Assembly (NCBI GenBank): GCA_020635655.1
Contig: JACJZI010000009.1
Span: forward strand, 105,016 to 169,015
Direction of reading: 5' to 3'
Source: Flavobacteriales bacterium
GTDB lineage: Bacteria > Bacteroidota > Bacteroidia > Flavobacteriales_F > PHOS-HE28
DNA length: 64,000 nt
Notes under the pieces: model-generated
Database searches by the model: none
What the model was told of the DNA's origin: nothing
The model's input: the letters and a program-made list of their open reading frames with translations, nothing else
Program-made: the position numbers and the translations under genes
Shown here: positions 16,022 to 23,707 of the stretch, piece by piece
How the letters are laid out: each line of letters begins with the position of its first letter
How positions within the stretch are numbered: position 1 is the stretch's first letter

Positions 16022-16939
16022 CTATTGTCCGTGCCGGAACGCGTGCTCCTGCACCTTCACCACATGCAATACGAACGGGAAGAGCGCATCCATCGTCTCC
16101 TTGGCACCACGCGTGGAGCCCGGCAGGGTGATCACCAGCGTACGACCGATCATGCCGGCCAGACCGCGGCTCATCATGGCCCACGGTGTGCGTTCCTGTC
16201 CGTAGCTGCGCGCGGCCTCCATGATCCCCGGCACCTCACGGTCCAGGATCGGGGCGATGGCCTCGGGCGTGCGGTCGCGCGGGGAAAGTCCCGTACCGCC
16301 CGTGGTGATGATCAGGTCGAGCCCTTGCGAAGCCCAGGCCTTCACCTGTTCCGCGATCCGCTCGGGTTCATCCGGGACCAACCCGCTCTCCAACACCTCA
16401 ACGCCCAACCCCTTCAACCGCTCAACGATCGCCACGCCTGCCTTGTCCTCCTTCTTCCCACTGGATACACTGTCGCTGATCACCAGCACGGCGGCTTTCA
16501 CGGGCACGTCGAACCGATCGACCCGATCGCTCTTGCCGCCGCTCTTCTCCACCAACCGGATGCCGGCGATCGCCACGCTCTTGTCGATCGGCTTGAGCAT
16601 GTCATAGATCGTGAGCGCCGCGATGCTTGCTCCATGCATCGCTTCCACCTCCACACCGGTGCGATAAATGGTCCGTACGCGCATGGTGATCAACACTTCC
16701 TGCTCGGACAGATCGAAGGTGACCTCCGCATGCTCGATCGGCATGGGATGGCAGTCGGGGATGAGCTCGGCGGTGCGCTTCACTCCCAACAGCGCCGCCA
16801 CACGAGCGCTCTCGAGCACGTCGCCCTTGGGCACCTTCTTGCCACGGATCGCGGCGATGGACGCAGGATCGCCCACCGTGACCAGGGCCGTGGCCGTGGC
16901 CTCCCGTAGAGTGGTGGGTTTGTGGGTGATGTCGATCAT
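16022..16939 (-). CDS. moaCB: Bifunctional cyclic pyranopterin monophosphate synthase MoaC / MogA-MoaB
   Basis: 305 residues, two fused Moco enzymes. Residues 1-150 are MoaC, which makes cyclic pyranopterin monophosphate; KGDVLESARVAALLGVKRT, LIPDCHPM and EAMHGASIAALTIYDM carry the active site. Residues about 160-305 are the MogA/MoaB fold (VLVISDSVSSGKKED, TTGGTGLSPRDRTPEA, LPGSTRGAKETMD), which adenylylates molybdopterin. This fusion is known in Bacteroidota. It is the last gene of the Moco run, 57 bases after moaE. Confidence 0.95.
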   Translation of the reverse strand: MIDITHKPTTLREATATALVTVGDPASIAAIRGKKVPKGDVLESARVAALLGVKRTAELIPDCHPMPIEHAEVTFDLSEQEVLITMRVRTIYRTGVEVEAMHGASIAALTIYDMLKPIDKSVAIAGIRLVEKSGGKSDRVDRFDVPVKAAVLVISDSVSSGKKEDKAGVAIVERLKGLGVEVLESGLVPDEPERIAEQVKAWASQGLDLIITTGGTGLSPRDRTPEAIAPILDREVPGIMEAARSYGQERTPWAMMSRGLAGMIGRTLVITLPGSTRGAKETMDALFPFVLHVVKVQEHAFRHGQ

Positions 16940-16975
16940 CGGTCGGTGCGGGCATGAAGGTATCCACCGACATCG

Positions 16976-16994
16976 GTCGACCTACTGGGTCGAC
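16976..16994. repeat. Small inverted repeat after moaE
   Basis: GTCGACC (16976-16982), spacer TACTG, GGTCGAC (16988-16994), immediately after the moaE stop. Could be an attenuator or RNA-processing hairpin between moaE and moaC-mog. Confidence 0.35.
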
Positions 16995-16995
16995 G

Positions 16996-17451
16996 CTACC
17001 GGTTCACTTTCCAAGCATGGGTGGAATCCGGGAGGATCTCCTTTCCGAAGATCGGCAGTTCGGATTTGACACGGTCCACCACCCAGGCGACAGCTTCGCG
17101 TGCGGCCTGTCGATGCGGGGCACTGGCAAGGACCATGAAGCACAGTTCGCCGGTCTTGATCGTGCCCAGGCTATGATGCACATGCAGACAGGTCATCGAT
17201 GGCCACCTGGCGAAGGCCTCCTCGCGGATGGCGGTCATGCGTTCGAGGGCCATGTCGCGATAGGCGGTGTACGCGATGGCCTGCACGGGCTTCCCATCGA
17301 CCTCATCCCCGCGCACCTGTCCCAGGAAGACCTCGTGCGCGCCGATGTCATGGCGCGTGGCGTGCTTGGCGATGCTCTCCCCCACGAAGTCCGGATCGAT
17401 CGGGCCCTCCACGAAGATGTCGCGGACCTTATGCTGCTTCGTGGCGCTCAT
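16996..17451 (-). CDS. moaE: Molybdopterin synthase catalytic subunit MoaE
   Basis: 151 residues. With MoaD it adds the dithiolene sulfurs to cyclic pyranopterin monophosphate. EVFLGQVRGDEVDGKPVQAI, YTAYRDMALERM and VHHSLGTIKTGE are family blocks. The catalytic Lys is in ELPIFGKEIL. The start at 17451 overlaps the moaD stop as ATGA, so the two synthase subunits are translated together. Confidence 0.95.
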   Translation of the reverse strand: MSATKQHKVRDIFVEGPIDPDFVGESIAKHATRHDIGAHEVFLGQVRGDEVDGKPVQAIAYTAYRDMALERMTAIREEAFARWPSMTCLHVHHSLGTIKTGELCFMVLASAPHRQAAREAVAWVVDRVKSELPIFGKEILPDSTHAWKVNR

Positions 17452-17672
17452 CCGCCTGCGAAGGGTGGCAGCACGGCGATCTCCTCGCTGCCGGTGAGCG
17501 GTATGTCCTCGTGCACGATCCTTCGATCAACGGCGATGGCGTACATCATCCGGTCGAGGCCTACGATACGACCGGTCAACGCCTGGCGCAGTTCACCCGT
17601 GCTGGAGCCCTGCACATCGATCTCCGAAGCTCCGGCCTTTTCCGCGATCAGTCCGAACAGGAGGACCTTCAT
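17448..17672 (-). CDS. moaD: MoaD/ThiS family sulfur carrier (molybdopterin synthase small subunit)
   Basis: 74 residues, ubiquitin-like fold. Ends PPFAGG; the final Gly is the one adenylylated and thiocarboxylated by an E1-like enzyme, for which the ThiF protein at 20133 is the obvious candidate. Follows mobA by 3 bases and overlaps moaE by 4. Confidence 0.93.
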   Translation of the reverse strand: MKVLLFGLIAEKAGASEIDVQGSSTGELRQALTGRIVGLDRMMYAIAVDRRIVHEDIPLTGSEEIAVLPPFAGG

Positions 17673-17675
17673 CCC

Positions 17676-18242
17676 TCAAAGGTCGGAAGGTGCGTTGATG
17701 TTGTGGAAGAGGTCCGACGACCACCCCTCCGTTCCGGGCTCGATGTCCAGGTAGCGTCCTTCCACCAAGGCAAGGGCGTCCGTCATCTTCAACACCTCGT
17801 CATCGATGCAACGCTGGAACGTGGGCAGACAGCCGCGGTGGTAGGCGGCCACAAGAGGTTCCGCGCCGCCGGTGTGCCGGGGCACGACCGCTTCAGCCTC
17901 ACTTTCCAGTTCGCGCATCACATGCTGCAGCAGGCGGGCATCGATGTTCGGCATGTCGCAGGCCAGCAGCAGCACACGATCGTTGCTGGCGTAGCGCAGC
18001 GCCGTGACCAGCCCGCCGAGCGGGCCTTTCCCGGGACGTACATCGCCGATCACGAACGGACCGACATGATTATACTTCTCCGGGTCACCGATCACCAGGA
18101 GTTCCGACACGAGCGGCTCGACCAGGTCCATCGCGCGATCGAGCAGCGTGCGGCCCTCCAGCTCGATCAAGGCCTTGTCCCGACCCATGCGGCTGCTTTG
18201 GCCACCGGCCAGCACCGCGCCCGTCCAGCCGTCGCCATTCAT
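17676..18242 (-). CDS. mobA: Molybdenum cofactor guanylyltransferase MobA
   Basis: 188 residues. Transfers GMP from GTP to molybdopterin to form the guanine dinucleotide cofactor used by formate dehydrogenase and nitrate reductase types. GTP-binding GAVLAGGQSSRMGRDKALIE at the N-terminus, GPLGGLVTAL and LACDMPNID downstream. The ATG at 18242 overlaps the moeA TGA. Its presence with fdhD points to a bis-MGD enzyme elsewhere in the genome. Confidence 0.93.
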   Translation of the reverse strand: MNGDGWTGAVLAGGQSSRMGRDKALIELEGRTLLDRAMDLVEPLVSELLVIGDPEKYNHVGPFVIGDVRPGKGPLGGLVTALRYASNDRVLLLACDMPNIDARLLQHVMRELESEAEAVVPRHTGGAEPLVAAYHRGCLPTFQRCIDDEVLKMTDALALVEGRYLDIEPGTEGWSSDLFHNINAPSDL

Positions 18243-19411
18243 TGCGTCGGAATGTAGTGGACCTCGACCGGCTCGCCCGCTTCCCACTCCCGCCTGTCCG
18301 CCGGCAGGTAAGCGAGGGCGTGCACACCCACGAGCGACCGCAGCATGTGCGATCCTTCATCGGCCAGCAGCGTTACCTGGCCACCTTCGACGTGTGCCGC
18401 CCGGAATTCGGCCCGGCCACCCTTGACCTCGATGCCCTCAGACAAGGGAAGGAGCTCGCTCTTCGGCCAGGGATCCCGAGCCCCCTGCATGGCCTTGAGC
18501 AAGGGAAGTACGTATTCCCAAAAGAGGACCATCACCGCGCGCGGATTCCCAGGCAGACCGAACACCGGTCTTCCGTCCAGCATGGCGAACAGCATCGGCT
18601 TGCCCGGCTTTTGGGCCACGCGATGGATGATGATATCCGCGCCCAGTTCCTCCAGCACGGAACGCACGATATCGTGATCGCCGACCGAGACGCCGCCCGT
18701 GGTCACGACCAGGTCCGCACGGGCCTCCCCGAGCGCGTCCCGCAACAAATGGCGCTCATCGGCCACGGTCGCGATCCCCACCTCTTCCGCATGAGGCAGG
18801 AGGGATGCATGCAGCATGGGCCCATTGCTGTTGAAGATATCTCCAGGTCGCGGCGCCTCGCCCTCCTCCACGAACTCATTGCCCGTACACAGGACCAGGA
18901 CGCTCGGGCGTTCCACGACCTCCAGCTCCTTGATCCCCACCGACGCCAGCAGACCGATGGCCGGAGCATCGAGCGGGACTCCCGCGTCATGCACCACTTC
19001 ACCGGCGCGCATCTGTTCACCTTGACAGCGGACGTTCGCACCACACTTCAGCCTGGGATCCTGCAACACGATCCGGTCGCCATCACGTTGGACATGCTCC
19101 TGCATGATGACCGTGTCGGCTCCCGCAGGGATGGGTGCTCCGGTGAAGATCCTCGCGCATTCACCGCCGCCCAGTGCGTGGGTCATGGCATCTCCCGCAG
19201 GGATGGCTGCGACCACGCGACGCTCGGCAGGACCCTCGAACGCAAGGGCATAGCCGTCCACCGCGCTCATGGCGAAGAGCGGGTGGTCATGAGGTGAAAC
19301 GATGTCCTCCGGCGAAATGCGGCCGCCCGCAGCCTCCAGGCGAATGGATCGCAATGGCATGCGCGACGCACAGGCCTTGATCCGTTGCCGCGCCTCCTCC
19401 ACAGAGATCAC
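18239..19411 (-). CDS. moeA: Molybdopterin molybdenumtransferase MoeA
   Basis: 390 residues when begun at the GTG at 19411 (VISVEEARQRI), which fits the family length; that GTG overlaps the permease TGA as GTGA. Inserts molybdenum into adenylylated molybdopterin. Conserved blocks: LFAMSAVDGYALAF, IFTGAPIPAGADTVIMQEH, VLCTGNEF, GDIFNSNGPML, VTTGGVSVGDHD, KPGKPMLFAMLDGRPVFGLPGNP (split blocks). Both ends are translationally coupled to neighbours. Confidence 0.95.
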   Translation of the reverse strand: MISVEEARQRIKACASRMPLRSIRLEAAGGRISPEDIVSPHDHPLFAMSAVDGYALAFEGPAERRVVAAIPAGDAMTHALGGGECARIFTGAPIPAGADTVIMQEHVQRDGDRIVLQDPRLKCGANVRCQGEQMRAGEVVHDAGVPLDAPAIGLLASVGIKELEVVERPSVLVLCTGNEFVEEGEAPRPGDIFNSNGPMLHASLLPHAEEVGIATVADERHLLRDALGEARADLVVTTGGVSVGDHDIVRSVLEELGADIIIHRVAQKPGKPMLFAMLDGRPVFGLPGNPRAVMVLFWEYVLPLLKAMQGARDPWPKSELLPLSEGIEVKGGRAEFRAAHVEGGQVTLLADEGSHMLRSLVGVHALAYLPADRREWEAGEPVEVHYIPTQ

Positions 19412-20136
19412 GGCAACATCAGTTTGAAGGAGGCCAGTAGTAACATGACGCCGAGCGCTTGTCGCAGCCGCGGTTCCGGGACCCTGTGTGAGCCAAGGAA
19501 GCCACCGAGCAGGCCGCCGAGCACGGCGGCCACGACCCATCCACCGATCTCCGGTGTCATCGTTTCGCCGTTGCCGAACGCACCGATGATGCCGGCCGCA
19601 CTGTTCACGAAGATGAACAAGGCGCTCACTGCGGCGGTCTCGCGGGCATCCGCCCAATTGAACACCAACAGCAATGGGCTGAGCAGGATGCCACCACCGA
19701 TGCCGATGATGCCCGAAGCAAGACCAAGCACGGCCCCGATCGCCAGCGCGGCCAACACGGGCAAGGTGTGCCTTTCCCCGATCCCCTTTCCGAAGAAGCC
19801 GAACAAACGCACTACCGCGAACAAGAGAGCGGCCGCGAGAACGCGTTTGTACAGGAGGGGATCGATCTTGATCTGCGCGCCCAGCCAGGCCATCGGGACC
19901 GAAGCCACCGCGAAAGGCCAGAACAGGCCCCAACGGAAATGGCGGGCCCGGGCGAACTGGAAGAAGGAGATCGCGCTGACGAACAGGTTCATCAGCAAAG
20001 CGGACGGTCGCATCACCTCCTGCGAATAGCCCATCAAGGCCATGACGGCGAGGTAGCCGCTCGCACCGCCGTGCCCGACCGAGGCATACATCAACGCGAT
20101 CACCGCGAACAGAACCCAAAGCCCAATGGTGCTCAT
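19408..20136 (-). CDS. TauE/SafE (TSUP) family permease in the Moco operon
   Basis: 242 residues, about eight membrane segments. N-terminal ALMYASVGHGGASGYLAVMAL and central GLASGIIGIGGGILLSPLLL are the two TSUP repeats. Family members move sulfite, sulfonates, thiosulfate or related anions. Both ends overlap Moco genes (ATGA with thiF-like, GTGA with moeA), so it is part of the operon rather than a neighbour by chance. Likely cargo is a sulfur oxyanion or molybdate; sequence alone does not say. Confidence 0.88.
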   Translation of the reverse strand: MSTIGLWVLFAVIALMYASVGHGGASGYLAVMALMGYSQEVMRPSALLMNLFVSAISFFQFARARHFRWGLFWPFAVASVPMAWLGAQIKIDPLLYKRVLAAALLFAVVRLFGFFGKGIGERHTLPVLAALAIGAVLGLASGIIGIGGGILLSPLLLVFNWADARETAAVSALFIFVNSAAGIIGAFGNGETMTPEIGGWVVAAVLGGLLGGFLGSHRVPEPRLRQALGVMLLLASFKLMLP

Positions 20137-20792
20137 GTGGTCGGGACCTTGGCTGGTGGCGGAGCGAACAGGACGTGCTGTCGCGACGGATGATCGATCA
20201 GTTCGACCCAACCCGCGCGGGGATCAATGCCGGCACGAAGCGCACGGATCCGTTCCCACATGACCGCGGCGACCGAGCGCAGCAGTGCATCGGGCACATC
20301 GTGCATGTCACAACCATCCTGTTCGGCGGAGGCGCGGCCCGGGAAGAGGTCGCTGAGACCGGCACCCGCTGTGGCCCGGTCCAGAAGGACGACCTGCCCT
20401 TGGGCGCCATGCACCGCCCCGCTCAACAAGGGGACGCCCACATCTGCACAAGCCTGGTCGATCATTAGCCGGGCATGGAGGTCATCCGTACAATCCACCG
20501 CGAGGTCATGTCCTTCCAGCATGTACGCGATGTTCTCGGGACCGGCGAACCCGTCCAAGGTGTCGAGGGAGAGTTCGGGCCAGGCCCGCCGGCACCACGC
20601 GCCCACGATGCGCACCTTGGGGCTTCCTGTATCATCGGCCACACAAAGCGGTTGACGACCGACGTTGTGCGATTCCACCCTGTCGCCATCCACGAGGGTG
20701 ACCTTCCCGACCACATCAGCATGGAACTGGTGAAGCAGGTGCTGACCGATGCTCCCGACCCCGAAGACGATCATCCGCAAGGGTCCGTCCAT
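20133..20792 (-). CDS. HesA/MoeB/ThiF family E1-like adenylyltransferase
   Basis: 219 residues. Expected to adenylylate the MoaD C-terminus. The nucleotide loop is VFGVGSIGQHLL. TLVDGDRVESHNVGRQ and AVDCTDDLHARLMIDQAC are the ATP and catalytic-Asp blocks. It is shorter than MoeB (about 250) and the two CxxC zinc pairs are not seen, only isolated Cys (DGCDMHD). First gene of the Moco run; ATG 5 bases from a -7 box. Confidence 0.85.
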   Translation of the reverse strand: MDGPLRMIVFGVGSIGQHLLHQFHADVVGKVTLVDGDRVESHNVGRQPLCVADDTGSPKVRIVGAWCRRAWPELSLDTLDGFAGPENIAYMLEGHDLAVDCTDDLHARLMIDQACADVGVPLLSGAVHGAQGQVVLLDRATAGAGLSDLFPGRASAEQDGCDMHDVPDALLRSVAAVMWERIRALRAGIDPRAGWVELIDHPSRQHVLFAPPPAKVPTT

Positions 20793-20797
20793 TCTTG

Positions 20798-20805
20798 CGA
20801 ATGTA
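20798..20805 (-). promoter_or_regulatory. -7 box variant (TACATTCG) for Moco operon
   Basis: TACATTCG on the minus strand, 5 bases before the thiF-like ATG at 20792, giving a near-leaderless message for the whole run. Confidence 0.4.
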
Positions 20806-20827
20806 GCGCGCGACCGTCCCAGAACGG

Positions 20828-20856
20828 CGAGACCCCCGACATGGCCGGGGGTCTCG
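20828..20856 (-). terminator. Strong hairpin terminator after T9SS FG-GAP gene
   Basis: CGAGACCCCCG (20828-20838), loop ACATGGC, CGGGGGTCTCG (20846-20856): perfect 11-bp stem, 21 bases past the stop at 20877. No clear U-run on the minus strand, as is common for this phylum. It insulates the Moco operon from the T9SS gene. Confidence 0.75.
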
Positions 20857-20876
20857 TTGGTTGTGTCCTTCCCAGA

Positions 20877-23696
20877 TCAGCGGACCACGACCGGATGCAC
20901 GGTCCGACGGTCGTTCACACTGACCGTGACGAAATACTGACCCGCAGCGAGGTCGCCCACAGGCAGTTCGATGCGCAGATCACCATGTGCCGCACCGAGA
21001 TCACGGGCGCGCAGCACGCGTCCACTGATATCAGTGATCTCCACCTGGACCGGCCCTTGGGCGCGATGGACCGCGATGGTCAGGAGGTCATTGGCGGGGT
21101 TCGGCCAGAGGCGGATACCATCGGCGGCATCCACCGCATCGATCCCGACGGGCCCAACGGTCACGACCGCCTCCGCCCGATCACTGGCGCAGCTCCAGCT
21201 TTGTGCACTCACCTCCCAATCATAGAAGAAGTAGTAGTACTCATAGGTATTGCCACCGGTGACGTTCGTGCCGGTGATGGATCCCAGTGTGCCCAATGCG
21301 TAGGGATAGGTCGGGTTGCTGCCCAGGCCATCACGCCAGAGGTTCGGTGTACCCACACAGCGCAATGCATAGGTACCCGCGGCAGGCACGTCCAGGTCCA
21401 GATCGATGCGCACCTCCCCGACCGGGATGTTGACATCCGTGGTGGCGACCGTGATGCCGTTCGATTGGTCCACCACGTCGATCGTCCTGTCGCCCGCCGT
21501 GTTGCTGTACACCTTCACACTGTTGATGGTGAACGGCTCGTTGGCGTCGAAGATCAGGTAGTAGCTGTCGTTGGTGTGGTACTGGCCTGTTGCGGTGTTA
21601 TCGGTACGACCACCGTTGTAGGTATCGCCGCCCAGCACATTGGCATCCTCCGCCCAGAAGCTGGTGGTGCTGTTCACGACCGGGGTCGTCCACATGTTGC
21701 CTGAACCCACCTGGTTCCCGCCGGACTGCGCGTCGTACCAAAGCACATTGCTTCCCGTGGCACTGATATCGGCGGTGCCCGGCGCGGGAATTGTGGCGCC
21801 CGTGGCCGTAGGCATGGCCGGATAGTCGAGCACGACCACTTCAATGGGGTCCGATGAGAAATCCGCACAGACCCCGGGGACAGTGACGGAATACGTGCCG
21901 CTCTGGTCGACGGAGATGCTTTGGGCCGTGGCATTGTTGCTCCACATATAGCTGTCCGCATCGGAACTGGTCAGCATCACCGATCCGCCCTGACAGAAGA
22001 TGGTCTCTCCGTTCGTCGACACGGTCGGGGTCTCGTCGGGGTCCTGCACCACATTGATGCTGGCCTGACCGGTGCAACCGTTCCCGTCATCAATGGTCAC
22101 GGTATAGCTTCCGCCCTGGGTCACATCGATGCTCTGGGTGGTCTCGTTCGTGCTCCAGGTGTAATCGAAGCCGGGATTGGCCGTCAGTGTGAGTGGTGCG
22201 CCACCTGTGCAGATCACTGGATCAGTGGAGGTGGTGATCGCCGCGTTCGGGGAGATGCAGGTCCCTTCGATCACGGTGATGGACTGGTCAGCGTTGATGT
22301 TCGCATAGTTGTCCACCTGACCGCTGGGCCAGTGGATCGTCATGCTGGTGACCTGCGTGGCGGAGCCCAGCCCGAAATGCGCCGTGGAGGTATTGACGAT
22401 GCCGTAGCTCTCGCCCGAGTGCACCTCGCGCACCTGCGTGCCCCATGGCCCGGTGATGATCACCTTGGCCCCGATCGCATCCGGGTTGCTCACCACCCCT
22501 TTCAGGTTCACGTTCAGCCAATGGTTCCCGTTGGGGGTGTTCAACCAAAGCCGGTCCGGATTGGACGGATCCCCGGTGACATAGGCGTCGCCGTAGCTGG
22601 CATAGACATCCTCGAAACCATCACCGTTCAGGTCACCGAATGCGAAGCTCAGCATCGATTTCGGGGAGGGGAACAATCCGGTGACTTCGGTGAACGTGCC
22701 ATCGCCATGGCCCTTGAAGTAATGATCGGTCGTACCGGTCATGATGTCGAGATAGCCGTCGTTGTCCATGTCGCGGAACAGGCCCTGCAGGAAGAAGCCC
22801 GAGAAGCTCTCCAAGCCACTGCCGGCGGTCACATTGGTGAAGTGGCCGGTGCCGTCGTTCTCGAACAGCATCAGGGTGCTGCTGTGCGTGGTGCTGAAGG
22901 CGTCCAGGTCGCCGTCGTTGTCGTAGTCACCGAAATCGGTGGTCCATACCTGCTCGTGGTTCTGCAGGCCATAGACATCGGCCTGATCGGTGTAGTGGTT
23001 CGTGCCATCGTTCACGAAGAGGCGGTCCCAGCGGCGCGGGTCGTTCGGGTCGTTCACACCCTGACGGCAGTGGCTGATGTGCAGATCGATGTCACCGTCG
23101 TTGTCGAAATCGGTGAACGTGCTGCCGTAGTTCCCGCTCATGTCGCTGGCCGGGTTGGTGCTCCAGTCGATGTAGGTGGCCTGATAGAGGGGTGTCCCGG
23201 CACCATCGTTGAACCAGATGTTCGGGGCACCGTTGTCATGACAGGCATATACATCCAGCCAGCCATCGCCGTTCATGTCGGCGATGCTCATGCCCTGCGT
23301 GAAGATCGAGGGTCCGTTGAGGTTGGACAGGGTATAGACCCCTCGTGCGGAGATCTGCAGGTAGCGCGTGATGGACACGCCGCTCACCACGTCCTTATGG
23401 CCGTCGTTGTTCAGGTCCGCGATCGCCCAGCCCCACTGGTTGCTGTTGTCGACCTGACCGTAGTCGTAGGTCTCGAAGGTGTGGTCGGGGTTCTGGTAAA
23501 GGACGTACACATGCTTGCTCAGATCGAGCTGCACGATATCGTCCAGGCCGTCCTCGTCCATGTCCACCACGGCCATGCAGCCACCGCTGCTGGCGTTGTG
23601 GGACAACATGGCGCTCCCGTTCGTGAACGACGGTTGCGCCATCAGGCCACTGGATACGAGGAGCGCCAGGGCCGTCAGGGTGTAAGGGTGTTGCAT
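20877..23696 (-). CDS. T9SS type A protein with FG-GAP/VCBS repeats and ASPIC/UnbV domain
   Basis: 939 residues. Signal peptide MQHPYTLTALALLVSSGLMA. At least seven calcium-loop repeats follow (DMDEDGLDDI, DLNNDGHKDV, DMNGDGWLDV, DFDNDGDIDL, DYDNDGDLDA, DMDNDGYLDI, DLNGDGFEDV), which build an integrin-like propeller. Next is an ASPIC/UnbV domain (GAKVIITGPWGTQVREVHSG ... FGLGSATQVTSMTIHWPSG), then two near-identical Ig-like units (WSTNETTQSIDV, WSNNATAQSISV). The C-terminus is a T9SS sorting domain (LWPNPANDLL ... LAAGQYFVTV). Likely a surface adhesin or carbohydrate-binding protein. I start at 23696 from the signal peptide. Confidence 0.9.
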   Translation of the reverse strand: MQHPYTLTALALLVSSGLMAQPSFTNGSAMLSHNASSGGCMAVVDMDEDGLDDIVQLDLSKHVYVLYQNPDHTFETYDYGQVDNSNQWGWAIADLNNDGHKDVVSGVSITRYLQISARGVYTLSNLNGPSIFTQGMSIADMNGDGWLDVYACHDNGAPNIWFNDGAGTPLYQATYIDWSTNPASDMSGNYGSTFTDFDNDGDIDLHISHCRQGVNDPNDPRRWDRLFVNDGTNHYTDQADVYGLQNHEQVWTTDFGDYDNDGDLDAFSTTHSSTLMLFENDGTGHFTNVTAGSGLESFSGFFLQGLFRDMDNDGYLDIMTGTTDHYFKGHGDGTFTEVTGLFPSPKSMLSFAFGDLNGDGFEDVYASYGDAYVTGDPSNPDRLWLNTPNGNHWLNVNLKGVVSNPDAIGAKVIITGPWGTQVREVHSGESYGIVNTSTAHFGLGSATQVTSMTIHWPSGQVDNYANINADQSITVIEGTCISPNAAITTSTDPVICTGGAPLTLTANPGFDYTWSTNETTQSIDVTQGGSYTVTIDDGNGCTGQASINVVQDPDETPTVSTNGETIFCQGGSVMLTSSDADSYMWSNNATAQSISVDQSGTYSVTVPGVCADFSSDPIEVVVLDYPAMPTATGATIPAPGTADISATGSNVLWYDAQSGGNQVGSGNMWTTPVVNSTTSFWAEDANVLGGDTYNGGRTDNTATGQYHTNDSYYLIFDANEPFTINSVKVYSNTAGDRTIDVVDQSNGITVATTDVNIPVGEVRIDLDLDVPAAGTYALRCVGTPNLWRDGLGSNPTYPYALGTLGSITGTNVTGGNTYEYYYFFYDWEVSAQSWSCASDRAEAVVTVGPVGIDAVDAADGIRLWPNPANDLLTIAVHRAQGPVQVEITDISGRVLRARDLGAAHGDLRIELPVGDLAAGQYFVTVSVNDRRTVHPVVVR

Positions 23697-23707
23697 GTTG
23701 AGATCGC

